Assembly: GCF_000470315.2 (NCBI RefSeq) | Contig: NZ_CBRF02000016.1 | Location: forward strand, 1 to 64,000 | Direction: 5' to 3' | Length of the DNA stretch: 64,000 nt | DNA from: Psychromonas sp. SP041 | GTDB lineage: Bacteria > Pseudomonadota > Gammaproteobacteria > Enterobacterales > Psychromonadaceae | Part shown: piece by piece, positions 56,869-64,000 of the stretch | Position numbering within the stretch: position 1 is the first letter of the stretch | Layout: each line of letters opens with the position of its first letter | Notes under the pieces: model-generated | The model's database searches: none | The model's input: the letters and a program-made list of their open reading frames with translations, nothing else | Told to the model about the DNA's origin: nothing | Program-made: the position numbers and the translations under genes

Positions 56869-56898
56869 TTTATAATCACATTAGTTTAAGGTTGTTTC

Positions 56899-57852
56899 GT
56901 GGAAAAACTAAAAATAATTTTTGCAGGTACGCCTGATTTTGCTGCTAATCACTTGCAAGCATTAATTGCCGCAGAATTTGATGTCGTGGCCGTTTATAGT
57001 CAGCCAGATCGTCCCGCAGGGCGAGGTAAAAAGCTGACAGCAAGTGCAGTAAAAGAAGTCGCATTAGCAAATGATATTGCAGTTTATCAACCAGAAAACT
57101 TTAAACAAAGTGACAGTGTTGAGCAACTTGCATCATTAAATGCTGATTTAATGATCGTGGTGGCTTATGGGTTAATTTTACCTACTAGCGTATTAACCAC
57201 TCCTCGTTTAGGTTGTTTAAACGTGCATGGTTCATTATTACCAAGATGGCGAGGTGCTGCACCTTTTCAACGTGCTATCTGGGCGGGTGATAAAGAGACT
57301 GGCGTGACCATCATGCAAATGGATGAAGGGCTGGATACGGGGGATATGCTTAAAAAAGTGAGCTGTCCGATTGATACAGATGAAACCAGTGCGTCACTTT
57401 ATGCAAAAGTAGCGAAGCAAGCTCCTGCTGTTTTAATTGAAACCATTAATCAATTACAAGCAGGTGAGTTGATTGCTGAGCAGCAAGATGAAAACGAAGC
57501 AACTTATGCTAAAAAGTTGAGCAAAGCTGAAGCGTTAATTAATTGGCAAGATGATGCTGAGTTTATTGACCGTTGTGTTCGTGCATTTAATCCATGGCCA
57601 ATCAGCTATTTTGAATGGGCAGGACAAGTCATCAAAGTTCACCAAGCTAAAATAGTAGCATCAACAACCACGGAGCCAGCAGGCACCATTGTAAATGTTG
57701 ATAAAAATGGAATCCAAGTTGCCACTGGTCAGGGTGTGCTTAACCTTGAAGTCATTCAATTAGCAGGTAAAAAAGCAATGCCTGTACAAGATGTTTTAAA
57801 TTCTCGCCGTGAACTGTTTACAGTTTCTAGCAATTTACTCGAACAAGGTTAA
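56899..57852 (+). CDS. fmt: Methionyl-tRNA formyltransferase
   Basis: Formylates initiator Met-t[18 protein letters not shown] at the N-terminus, [12 protein letters not shown], and the formyl-THF/catalytic block [20 protein letters not shown] are intact. Length is 317 residues (E. coli 315). GTG start with AAGGTTG upstream. It lies 30 bp after def and 6 bp before rsmB. Confidence 0.97.
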   Translation: MEKLKIIFAGTPDFAANHLQALIAAEFDVVAVYSQPDRPAGRGKKLTASAVKEVALANDIAVYQPENFKQSDSVEQLASLNADLMIVVAYGLILPTSVLTTPRLGCLNVHGSLLPRWRGAAPFQRAIWAGDKETGVTIMQMDEGLDTGDMLKKVSCPIDTDETSASLYAKVAKQAPAVLIETINQLQAGELIAEQQDENEATYAKKLSKAEALINWQDDAEFIDRCVRAFNPWPISYFEWAGQVIKVHQAKIVASTTTEPAGTIVNVDKNGIQVATGQGVLNLEVIQLAGKKAMPVQDVLNSRRELFTVSSNLLEQG

Positions 57853-57858
57853 TTAAAA

Positions 57859-59157
57859 ATGAATGTACGTGCGATTGCTGCGAAAGTGCTAAATCAAGTA
57901 GTAGAAAAGGGGCAATCGTTATCACAAGCATTGCCTGCTATTCAACAAGACCTCACCCCTAAAGACAAAGCATTAGTACAAATGCTGTGTTACGGAGTAT
58001 TGCGTACTCTGCCTCGCTTAGATTTTTTCTGTCGCTCATTAATGAAAAAGCCATTAACCGGTAAACAGCGTGATTTACACTTTCTGATTTTAGTGGGTAT
58101 TTATCAATTATTGTATACACGTATTCCAAGCCATGCTGCTGTTGGCGAAACGGTTAACGGTGCAAAAGCCCTGAAAAAACCTGCATTAAAAGGCATGATT
58201 AATGGCGTGTTACGTAGCTTTTTACGCGAACAGGAAAGTTTAATTGAGCAAGCAGATCAGCAACCGGCTTTATTATATTGTCACCCAAGTTGGTTAGTTA
58301 AACGCCTTCAAGCAGCTTACGGTGAAGAAAAAGCGGCACAAATAATGACGGACAATAACCAACAAGCGCCAATGTGGTTACGTGTAAATTCACGCTTTCA
58401 TGATCGTGAACAATATCTTGCTTTGTTAACAGAGCAAGATAAAAAAGCCGATATTGCTGAGTTTAATGACAATGCCTTATGTTTAGAAAATGCGTGTGAT
58501 GTTTACCAGTTACCGGGGTTCTCTGAAGGTTGGGTATCAGTGCAAGATGGCGCAGCACAATTAGCGGCACATTATTTAGATGCACAGCCTAATGATTTGG
58601 TGTTAGATGCTTGTTCTGCTCCGGGTGGAAAGACCGTTCATACATTAGAACTACAACCAAAGCTTAAACAAATGGTAGCCGTTGATTTTGATGAAAAGCG
58701 CTTATTACGTGTTAAAGAAAATTTAGAAAGGTTGAATCTACAAGCGACTGTTATCCCCGGCGATGCATCAAAACCTGATGAGTGGTGGTCTGGTGAACAA
58801 TTTGATCGCATTCTATGTGATGCCCCATGTAGTGCTACAGGGGTTATTCGTCGTCATCCAGATATTCGTTGGTTAAGACGTGATAGTGATATTAGTGAAT
58901 TAGTGTCGTTACAAAAGAATATTTTGAGCGCATTATGGAAAAAACTGAAACCGGGTGGTGTGTTGTTATATGCAACGTGTTCTATTTTACCCGATGAAAA
59001 TGATCTACAAATCAAAGACTTTCTAGAAAGTACAAGTGATGCATCATTAATTCCACTATCTGCACAACATAATGATTCAATTAAAGGTCGCCAAATTTTG
59101 CCTAATGAGCAAAAAATGGATGGGTTTTATTACGCGAAACTACAAAAAGCGTTATAA
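57859..59157 (+). CDS. rsmB: 16S rRNA m5C967 methyltransferase RsmB (Sun)
   Basis: NusB-like RNA-binding N-terminal domain (about 1-140), then the SAM fold with LDACSAPGGKT. The two catalytic-type Cys are in CDAPCSATGVIRRHPDIRWLR and ATCSILPDEN. Length is 432 residues (E. coli 429). Confidence 0.97.
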   Translation: MNVRAIAAKVLNQVVEKGQSLSQALPAIQQDLTPKDKALVQMLCYGVLRTLPRLDFFCRSLMKKPLTGKQRDLHFLILVGIYQLLYTRIPSHAAVGETVNGAKALKKPALKGMINGVLRSFLREQESLIEQADQQPALLYCHPSWLVKRLQAAYGEEKAAQIMTDNNQQAPMWLRVNSRFHDREQYLALLTEQDKKADIAEFNDNALCLENACDVYQLPGFSEGWVSVQDGAAQLAAHYLDAQPNDLVLDACSAPGGKTVHTLELQPKLKQMVAVDFDEKRLLRVKENLERLNLQATVIPGDASKPDEWWSGEQFDRILCDAPCSATGVIRRHPDIRWLRRDSDISELVSLQKNILSALWKKLKPGGVLLYATCSILPDENDLQIKDFLESTSDASLIPLSAQHNDSIKGRQILPNEQKMDGFYYAKLQKAL

Positions 59158-59192
59158 AAAGAACAAAATCAATCGATAAGCAGTGAGATGAA

Positions 59193-60569
59193 ATGAAGAT
59201 TATTATTTTAGGTGCAGGGCAAGTTGGTGCTTCTTTAGCTGAAAACTTGGTTGGCGAAAATAACGATATCACCGTGGTTGATGAAAATCACGAAGCCTTA
59301 CAAGAGCTACAAGATCGATTTGATTTACGTGTAGTACAAGGCAGTGCTTCTAGCCCACATACATTGGGTGATGCAGGTGCCATTGATGCCGACATGTTAA
59401 TTGCTGTGACTAACAGTGACGAAATTAACATGGTGGCCTGTCAAATTGCTTTTACATTATTTAATGTGCCTAAAAAAATAGCGCGTATTCGATCTCAAAG
59501 TGTCGTGATGCATGAGAAAGAGCTCTTTAATAAAGATGCTTTTCCCATTGACCATATCATCGCACCTGAAAAGTTAGTGAGTGATTACATCGCTCAGTTA
59601 ATTGAATATCCCGGGGCGCTTCAAGTTGCTAACTTCGCAAATGGTAAAGTAGGTCTAGTGGCGATTCGTGCTTATTATGGTGGTTCTTTAGTTGGTAACG
59701 CTATTTCTGCTTTAAAAGAACATATGCCTAATATTGAAGCACGTGTGGCAGCTATATTTAGACGTGGTAAAGCAATTCGTCCTCAAGGAACAACCATTAT
59801 TGAAGCCGATGATGAAGTGTTCTTTATTACAGCAAGCCCTAATATTCGTGCGATTATGGGGGAGATGCAAAAACTTGAACACCCTTATAAACGTATCATG
59901 ATTGTGGGTGGCGGTTATATCGGTGAAAGCTTAGCGAAACGCTTAGAAAAAGAAAACTCAGTGAAACTGATTGAGAAAAATTACAGTCGTGCAGAATATT
60001 TGTCTGAAACGTTATCGAATACGATTGTTTTTTGTGGTGACTCATCAGATCAAGATTTACTACTAGAAGAGCATATTGACCAAACAGATTTATTTATTAC
60101 CGTCACCAATGACGATGAAGCGAATATCATGTCTGCGATGTTGGCAAAACGTTTAGGTGCACGTAAAGCCATGGTATTGATTCAACGTACCGCTTATGTT
60201 GACTTGATCCAAGGTAACATCCTTGATATTGCGATATCACCGCAGCAAGCGACATTATCAGCCTTATTAACACACGTTCGTAAAGCCGACTTAAAACATG
60301 TTTATTCATTACGTGAAGGTTTGGCAGAAGCCATTGAGATTGTTGCGCGAGGCGACAATATGACGTCTAAAGTAGTGGGTAAAGAGATCTCTCAGCTAAA
60401 ACTACCTAAAGGAACCAGTGTTGGGGCAATTGTACGTGATGAGCAGGTATTGATTGCACATGATGATACGGTGATAGAAACAGACGATCACGTTATTTTG
60501 TTCTTAGTGAACAAAAAATATATCAGTGATATTGAGAAACTATTCCAACCAAGTCCATTCTTCCTGTAA
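59193..60569 (+). CDS. trkA: Trk potassium uptake regulatory subunit TrkA
   Basis: Cytoplasmic NAD(H)-binding subunit of the Trk K+ uptake system. Two RCK units: [15 protein letters not shown] at residues 4-18 and [15 protein letters not shown] near 234, each followed by a C-terminal RCK half. Length is 458 residues, as in E. coli. trkH follows after 10 bp, so channel and gate are coexpressed. Confidence 0.97.
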   Translation: MKIIILGAGQVGASLAENLVGENNDITVVDENHEALQELQDRFDLRVVQGSASSPHTLGDAGAIDADMLIAVTNSDEINMVACQIAFTLFNVPKKIARIRSQSVVMHEKELFNKDAFPIDHIIAPEKLVSDYIAQLIEYPGALQVANFANGKVGLVAIRAYYGGSLVGNAISALKEHMPNIEARVAAIFRRGKAIRPQGTTIIEADDEVFFITASPNIRAIMGEMQKLEHPYKRIMIVGGGYIGESLAKRLEKENSVKLIEKNYSRAEYLSETLSNTIVFCGDSSDQDLLLEEHIDQTDLFITVTNDDEANIMSAMLAKRLGARKAMVLIQRTAYVDLIQGNILDIAISPQQATLSALLTHVRKADLKHVYSLREGLAEAIEIVARGDNMTSKVVGKEISQLKLPKGTSVGAIVRDEQVLIAHDDTVIETDDHVILFLVNKKYISDIEKLFQPSPFFL

Positions 60570-60579
60570 GAGATAGTAG

Positions 60580-62025
60580 ATGACTTATCGTCCTCTCTTT
60601 TTCATCACAGGGTTAGTACTGTCAAAAATGGCAGTATTTATGTATTTCCCGATGATATTAGCTTTTTACTATAATTCCTTTGGTGGAATGGAGTTTCTAG
60701 CATCAATCATCATCACACACTTAGCATCGATCATTTTCCTCTATTTTGGCGGCGAAACCGATCGCTCCCATTTGGGGGTGAGAGAGATGTTTATGCTCAC
60801 TACTGCGGTATGGATTTTAGCGAGCTTATTTGCGGCATTACCTTTTGTTTTTATTCAACACATTAGTTATAGCGATGCTTTTTTTGAGACCATGTCAGGG
60901 ATCACCACGACGGGTAGTACGGTTTTACATGGTTTAGATACTATGCACCCGAGTATCCTCTTATGGCGATCTATTCTGCAATGGCTAGGCGGTGTGGGTT
61001 TCATTGTTATGGGCGTAGCGATACTGCCATTTTTAAATGTCGGGGGGATGCGTTTATTCCAAACAGAATCATCCGATTGGTCTGATAAATCAGCGTCTAA
61101 AACTCGCCGTGTCGCGTTAGATATTCTGCTGGTATATGTCTCTTTAACGGTTTGTTGTTTCATTGGTTATCGTTTTGCAGGAATGGAAAACTTTGATGCA
61201 GTGAATCATGCGATGACAACCATCTCTACGGGTGGTTATTCAACCTCTGACAGCTCAATGGGGCATTTCTCACATATTGCCCATTGGAACGCTATTATCT
61301 TTATGTTTCTAGGTGGACTGCCTTTTCTGTTGATGATTAGGGGGATGAAACAAAAATCACTACAGCCGTTATGGAAAGATGCTCAAATCCAAGGTTTTGC
61401 CTTGTTAGTGATTGTTTGTTCGTTAAGTTTAAGTGCTTATTTAGTCATGAGTAACCAATTTTCATGGGCTGATGCGATTCGATTAAGCGTGTTTAATGTG
61501 GTTTCTGTGGTTACAACAACAGGCTTTGGGTTAGATGATTTCCTTACTTGGGGAGATTTTAGTTTGATTATCTTTACTGGGTTATTGTTTACTGGCGCAT
61601 GCTCAGGCTCAACCTCTGGTGGGATGAAAATATTCCGTTTCCAAATTGCTTTCAGCCTTTTAAAGCGTCATTTAATGCTATTAATGCATCCTCATGCGCT
61701 CTTCACACAAAAATACAATAATCGTAAAGTCAGTGATGAAATATTGCGTTCATTAGTCGCCTTTGTCATTGCTTATATGATGACAATCGCAGTGTCTACC
61801 TTATTACTGACGTTATTTGGTTCGCAAGCCATGGTGGCATTAACCGCATCAATCACGGCCGTTTCAAATGTAGGGCCGGGATTAGTTGAATCAATTGGAC
61901 CATCTGGTAACTTTGCTGCACTGCCTGATGCGTCTAAGTGGGTATTATCTATTTGTATGTTAATGGGACGTTTAGAAATATTAACCGTTGCTGTCATGTT
62001 TACTGGTCATTTTTGGCGCCGCTAA
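60580..62025 (+). CDS. trkH: Trk potassium uptake channel subunit TrkH
   Basis: Membrane K+ translocating subunit with four pore-loop repeats; FETMSGITTTGSTVL, AMTTISTGGYSTSDS, VSVVTTTGFGLDD and AVSNVGPGL are the four selectivity filters. GACSGSTSGGMKIFRFQ is conserved. Length is 481 residues (E. coli 483). No terminator is evident in the 130 bp before the convergent glyoxalase-fold gene. Confidence 0.96.
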   Translation: MTYRPLFFITGLVLSKMAVFMYFPMILAFYYNSFGGMEFLASIIITHLASIIFLYFGGETDRSHLGVREMFMLTTAVWILASLFAALPFVFIQHISYSDAFFETMSGITTTGSTVLHGLDTMHPSILLWRSILQWLGGVGFIVMGVAILPFLNVGGMRLFQTESSDWSDKSASKTRRVALDILLVYVSLTVCCFIGYRFAGMENFDAVNHAMTTISTGGYSTSDSSMGHFSHIAHWNAIIFMFLGGLPFLLMIRGMKQKSLQPLWKDAQIQGFALLVIVCSLSLSAYLVMSNQFSWADAIRLSVFNVVSVVTTTGFGLDDFLTWGDFSLIIFTGLLFTGACSGSTSGGMKIFRFQIAFSLLKRHLMLLMHPHALFTQKYNNRKVSDEILRSLVAFVIAYMMTIAVSTLLLTLFGSQAMVALTASITAVSNVGPGLVESIGPSGNFAALPDASKWVLSICMLMGRLEILTVAVMFTGHFWRR

Positions 62026-62154
62026 TAAAAACGTGAGCCTGCCAAACGAAAACAGACGATACAAGAGAGCCAATAATTAACTTTATTCATCAGATTAATT
62101 GTTGTTCTCCTGTATTGTTTGGTTTTTTAAAGCATTCAATTAGCTGTTGACCAC

Positions 62155-62661
62155 TTATTTTTGATAAGCACCGCTAGCATAATGCAATTCATAACTGTGG
62201 CTATAAATTTCTAGAATATTACCAAATGGGTCTTCCATGTAGATCATGCGGTAAGGTTTTTCTCCTGGGTAATAATAACGTGGTGCTTTCATTCGGCGTT
62301 TTCCACCAGCGGCGACTATTTTATCTGCTAATGCTTCTACATTTGGATCTTGTACGCAAAAGTGGAAAATACCAGTTTTCCAATATTCAAAATTATTGTC
62401 AGGGTTTTCTTGGTTTTTAAATTCAAACAATTCAACACCAATGCGATCACCCGTTGATAAGTGTGCAATACGAAAACGCTCCCAGCCTGCACCAAAAACA
62501 TCGGTACACATTTCACCAATGGCACTTGCGTCTTCAACTACATCGCTTGGCTCCATAATGGTGTACCAACCTAATACTTCAGTATAAAATTTTACAGCGG
62601 CTTCCAAGTTAGGTACTGAAATACCAATATGTGAAAAACTACGTGGGTAAGGGTTATTCAT
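62155..62661 (-). CDS. VOC (glyoxalase-fold) family protein
   Basis: 168 residues from ATG 62661, chosen because GAGGAGAGAAG lies just upstream; the longer frame to 62688 runs into that site. SFSHIGISVPNLEAAVKFYT opens the first beta-alpha-beta-beta-beta unit, and FHFCVQDPNVEALADKIVAAGGK the second. Metal-ligand-like residues are His in FSHIGI, Glu in GVELFEF, His in IFHFCV and Glu in GNILEIYSH. Lactoylglutathione lyase or a ring-cleaving dioxygenase would fit the fold, but I cannot name the substrate. It is divergent from a LysR gene, its likely regulator. Confidence 0.8.
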   Translation of the reverse strand: MNNPYPRSFSHIGISVPNLEAAVKFYTEVLGWYTIMEPSDVVEDASAIGEMCTDVFGAGWERFRIAHLSTGDRIGVELFEFKNQENPDNNFEYWKTGIFHFCVQDPNVEALADKIVAAGGKRRMKAPRYYYPGEKPYRMIYMEDPFGNILEIYSHSYELHYASGAYQK

Positions 62662-62786
62662 CTCTTCTCTCCTCATTGCTAAATGCAAGTTTGTTTATGT
62701 GAGATAAAGAATAAAGAAATAAAACTCTTTCATGAAATTATCATTTGTTATTATTTTAATAATTTTTTGTTATAGTTGTGAGGTGT

Positions 62787-62804
62787 TGGTAATAGTTATT
62801 ACCA
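62787..62804. promoter_or_regulatory. Palindromic operator candidate for the LysR regulator
   Basis: TGGTAATA-GT-TATTACCA, perfect 8-bp arms, in the gap between divergent glyoxalase-fold and lysR genes. A LysR-type site is expected exactly there. Confidence 0.6.
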
Positions 62805-62871
62805 GTAACTATTAAAAGAACGATGACAAGTCATGCCCTGTCACCATTAACAAAGAAGTGAAGAGATAAAA

Positions 62872-63762
62872 GTGATTAATCAAAAGCATCTTAATACCTT
62901 TATGAAATTAGTTGAGACTAAGCACTTTACGCATACTGCTGAACAGCTGTTTATGACCCAGCCGGGTGTGACACAACACATTAAAAAGCTTGAAAAGCAT
63001 TTTAATACTTTGCTATTAGCTCGTTATGGCAAACAGTTTGAATTAACCTTAGCAGGTGAAAAGCTTTATCAAATGGGATTAAGTGTGCGTGCGTTAGAAG
63101 AACAGTTAAGTGAAAGCATTAATCAGGATGATCCGATACAAGGTATTTGCTCAATAACCTGCTCTGGCGCACTCGCTAATTTTCTTTACCCTTATTTTGT
63201 GCAGCAACAGAGTGTGCATCCTAAACTAAGTGTTTTTGTTGAAGCCGCTCCTAATCAGAATATTATTAATGACTTACTCAGTAACAAAATAGATTTAGGG
63301 ATCGTGACCCGACAAACGGAACATGAACAACTAAAACAAACGCTGGTGGGTTATGAAGAGCTGCAATTGGTAGTGCCTGCTAATGCCGACGTAAGCTTAG
63401 ATCAACATTGCGATTTCTCTGCACTCAACGAACTTGGATTTATTAACCATCCCGATGGCTTACACTTTCTTGAAAAGGTTTTCTCAAGCAATTTTACGGC
63501 TGATTATAAAGGCCCTAGTAGCCTTAATATTAAAGGTTATGTGAATCAACTACAGCAAATTCTACTGCCCGTTGCGCAAGGGGTTGGATACACTATTTTA
63601 CAAAAGCGTGCGGTGCAACAATTTAGTCAACCACAGCAATTAAAAGTACTGCCATTAACTTATGCAGTTCAAGAGTCCCTGTATTTAACTCAAAAACGTT
63701 ATCGTCAATTACCTTCACGCTATCAATGGTTTGAAAATAAAATAAAACAGCTTTTAGGGTAA
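62872..63762 (+). CDS. LysR family transcriptional regulator
   Basis: 296 residues, GTG start with AAGAAGTGAAG upstream. The N-terminal winged helix-turn-helix is clear (HLNTFMKLVETKHFTHTAEQ then TQPGVTQHIKKLEKHF, residues 6-43), with TLAGEKL ending the DNA-binding domain. A periplasmic-binding-like effector domain follows (about 90-290). The divergent VOC gene and shared palindrome suggest it controls that gene and itself. The effector is unknown. Confidence 0.9.
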   Translation: MINQKHLNTFMKLVETKHFTHTAEQLFMTQPGVTQHIKKLEKHFNTLLLARYGKQFELTLAGEKLYQMGLSVRALEEQLSESINQDDPIQGICSITCSGALANFLYPYFVQQQSVHPKLSVFVEAAPNQNIINDLLSNKIDLGIVTRQTEHEQLKQTLVGYEELQLVVPANADVSLDQHCDFSALNELGFINHPDGLHFLEKVFSSNFTADYKGPSSLNIKGYVNQLQQILLPVAQGVGYTILQKRAVQQFSQPQQLKVLPLTYAVQESLYLTQKRYRQLPSRYQWFENKIKQLLG

Positions 63763-64000
63763 GTTATCCATGAAATTATTGGTTATGTAATGGGTAAAGT
63801 TAACCATGAGATAAATAATATAGGAAAGCTAAAGTCTCTGGGAATTCTGACAATAGTATTACTCTTAATTGGACATAATTTGGAGTTGATTGTATTTGTA
63901 TATCAGCAATCTTATTTATAATAAACCTCGAAATTGGTTCGTTTACATAAAATGAAATTATGGACTACAACTCTGAGATGAAGGGTTAATCTCGCAGATT
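63763..64000. other. Interval after lysR to window end
   Basis: About 240 bp with no gene start. Two similar 16-mers (AAGTTATCCATGAAAT near 63762 and AAGTTAACCATGAGAT near 63797) are the only pattern I noticed. Confidence 0.4.

Overview
The window is the replication-origin region of a low-GC marine gammaproteobacterium. Gene order follows Vibrio closely (mioC-oriC-mnmG-rsmG-parAB-atp; rpmH-dnaA-dnaN-recF-gyrB; trkA-rsmB-fmt-def-LysM-dprA-smg-yrdD-purKE-tsaC-aroE). Protein flavour and AT-rich intergenic DNA fit a Psychromonas-like genus best; that genus call is inference, not proof. Almost all of the DNA is conserved chromosomal backbone. I see no prophage, CRISPR array, tRNA gene or complete insertion sequence.

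Layout. 1-620: 5' end of a 16S rRNA gene read leftward, with boxA and two promoters. 621-5703: mioC, oriC, mnmG, rsmG, parA, parB. 5819-12897: atpIBEFHAGDC with promoter and terminator. 12898-14997: gene-poor DNA holding a 51-residue DUF4223/YhfL-like lipoprotein and a DUF2161 nuclease-fold protein. 14998-19496: glyQS and avtA. 19497-21195: a 1.7 kb gene desert with a MITE-like element. 21196-27310 (minus strand): gyrB, recF, dnaN, dnaA. 27824-31726: rpmH, rnpA, yidD, yidC, mnmE. Four ParB-binding parS sites lie between 18055 and 23673, so origin, partition genes, partition sites and initiator gene all sit within 27 kb.

31785-33557 is the most striking stretch. It holds two tandem, nearly identical CsrB-family regulatory RNAs, about 735 bp apart, each with many AGGA hairpin loops, a GC-rich terminator and a conserved upstream TGTGAGA element. 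A scrap of the neighbouring epimerase gene lies between them and marks the duplication.

33558-43255: TIGR01777 epimerase, pabA, argD, glpX, coaA coupled to a uridine-kinase-like P-loop gene, dsbA, srkA, ccoG and a small lipoprotein. 43544-47279: a sitABCD manganese/iron importer behind a Fur-like box. 47357-55150 (mostly minus strand): DUF4250, yihD, DUF1488, aroE, an RlmI-like methyltransferase (plus strand), purK, purE, tsaC, yrdD, smg, dprA. dprA has no ATG/GTG start at its conserved N-terminus; the reading frame points to an ATT start whose ribosome binding site lies inside a hairpin. 55182-62025: a LysM protein (minus), then def, fmt, rsmB, trkA and trkH (plus). 62155-63762: a glyoxalase-fold gene divergent from a LysR regulator, with a perfect palindrome between them.
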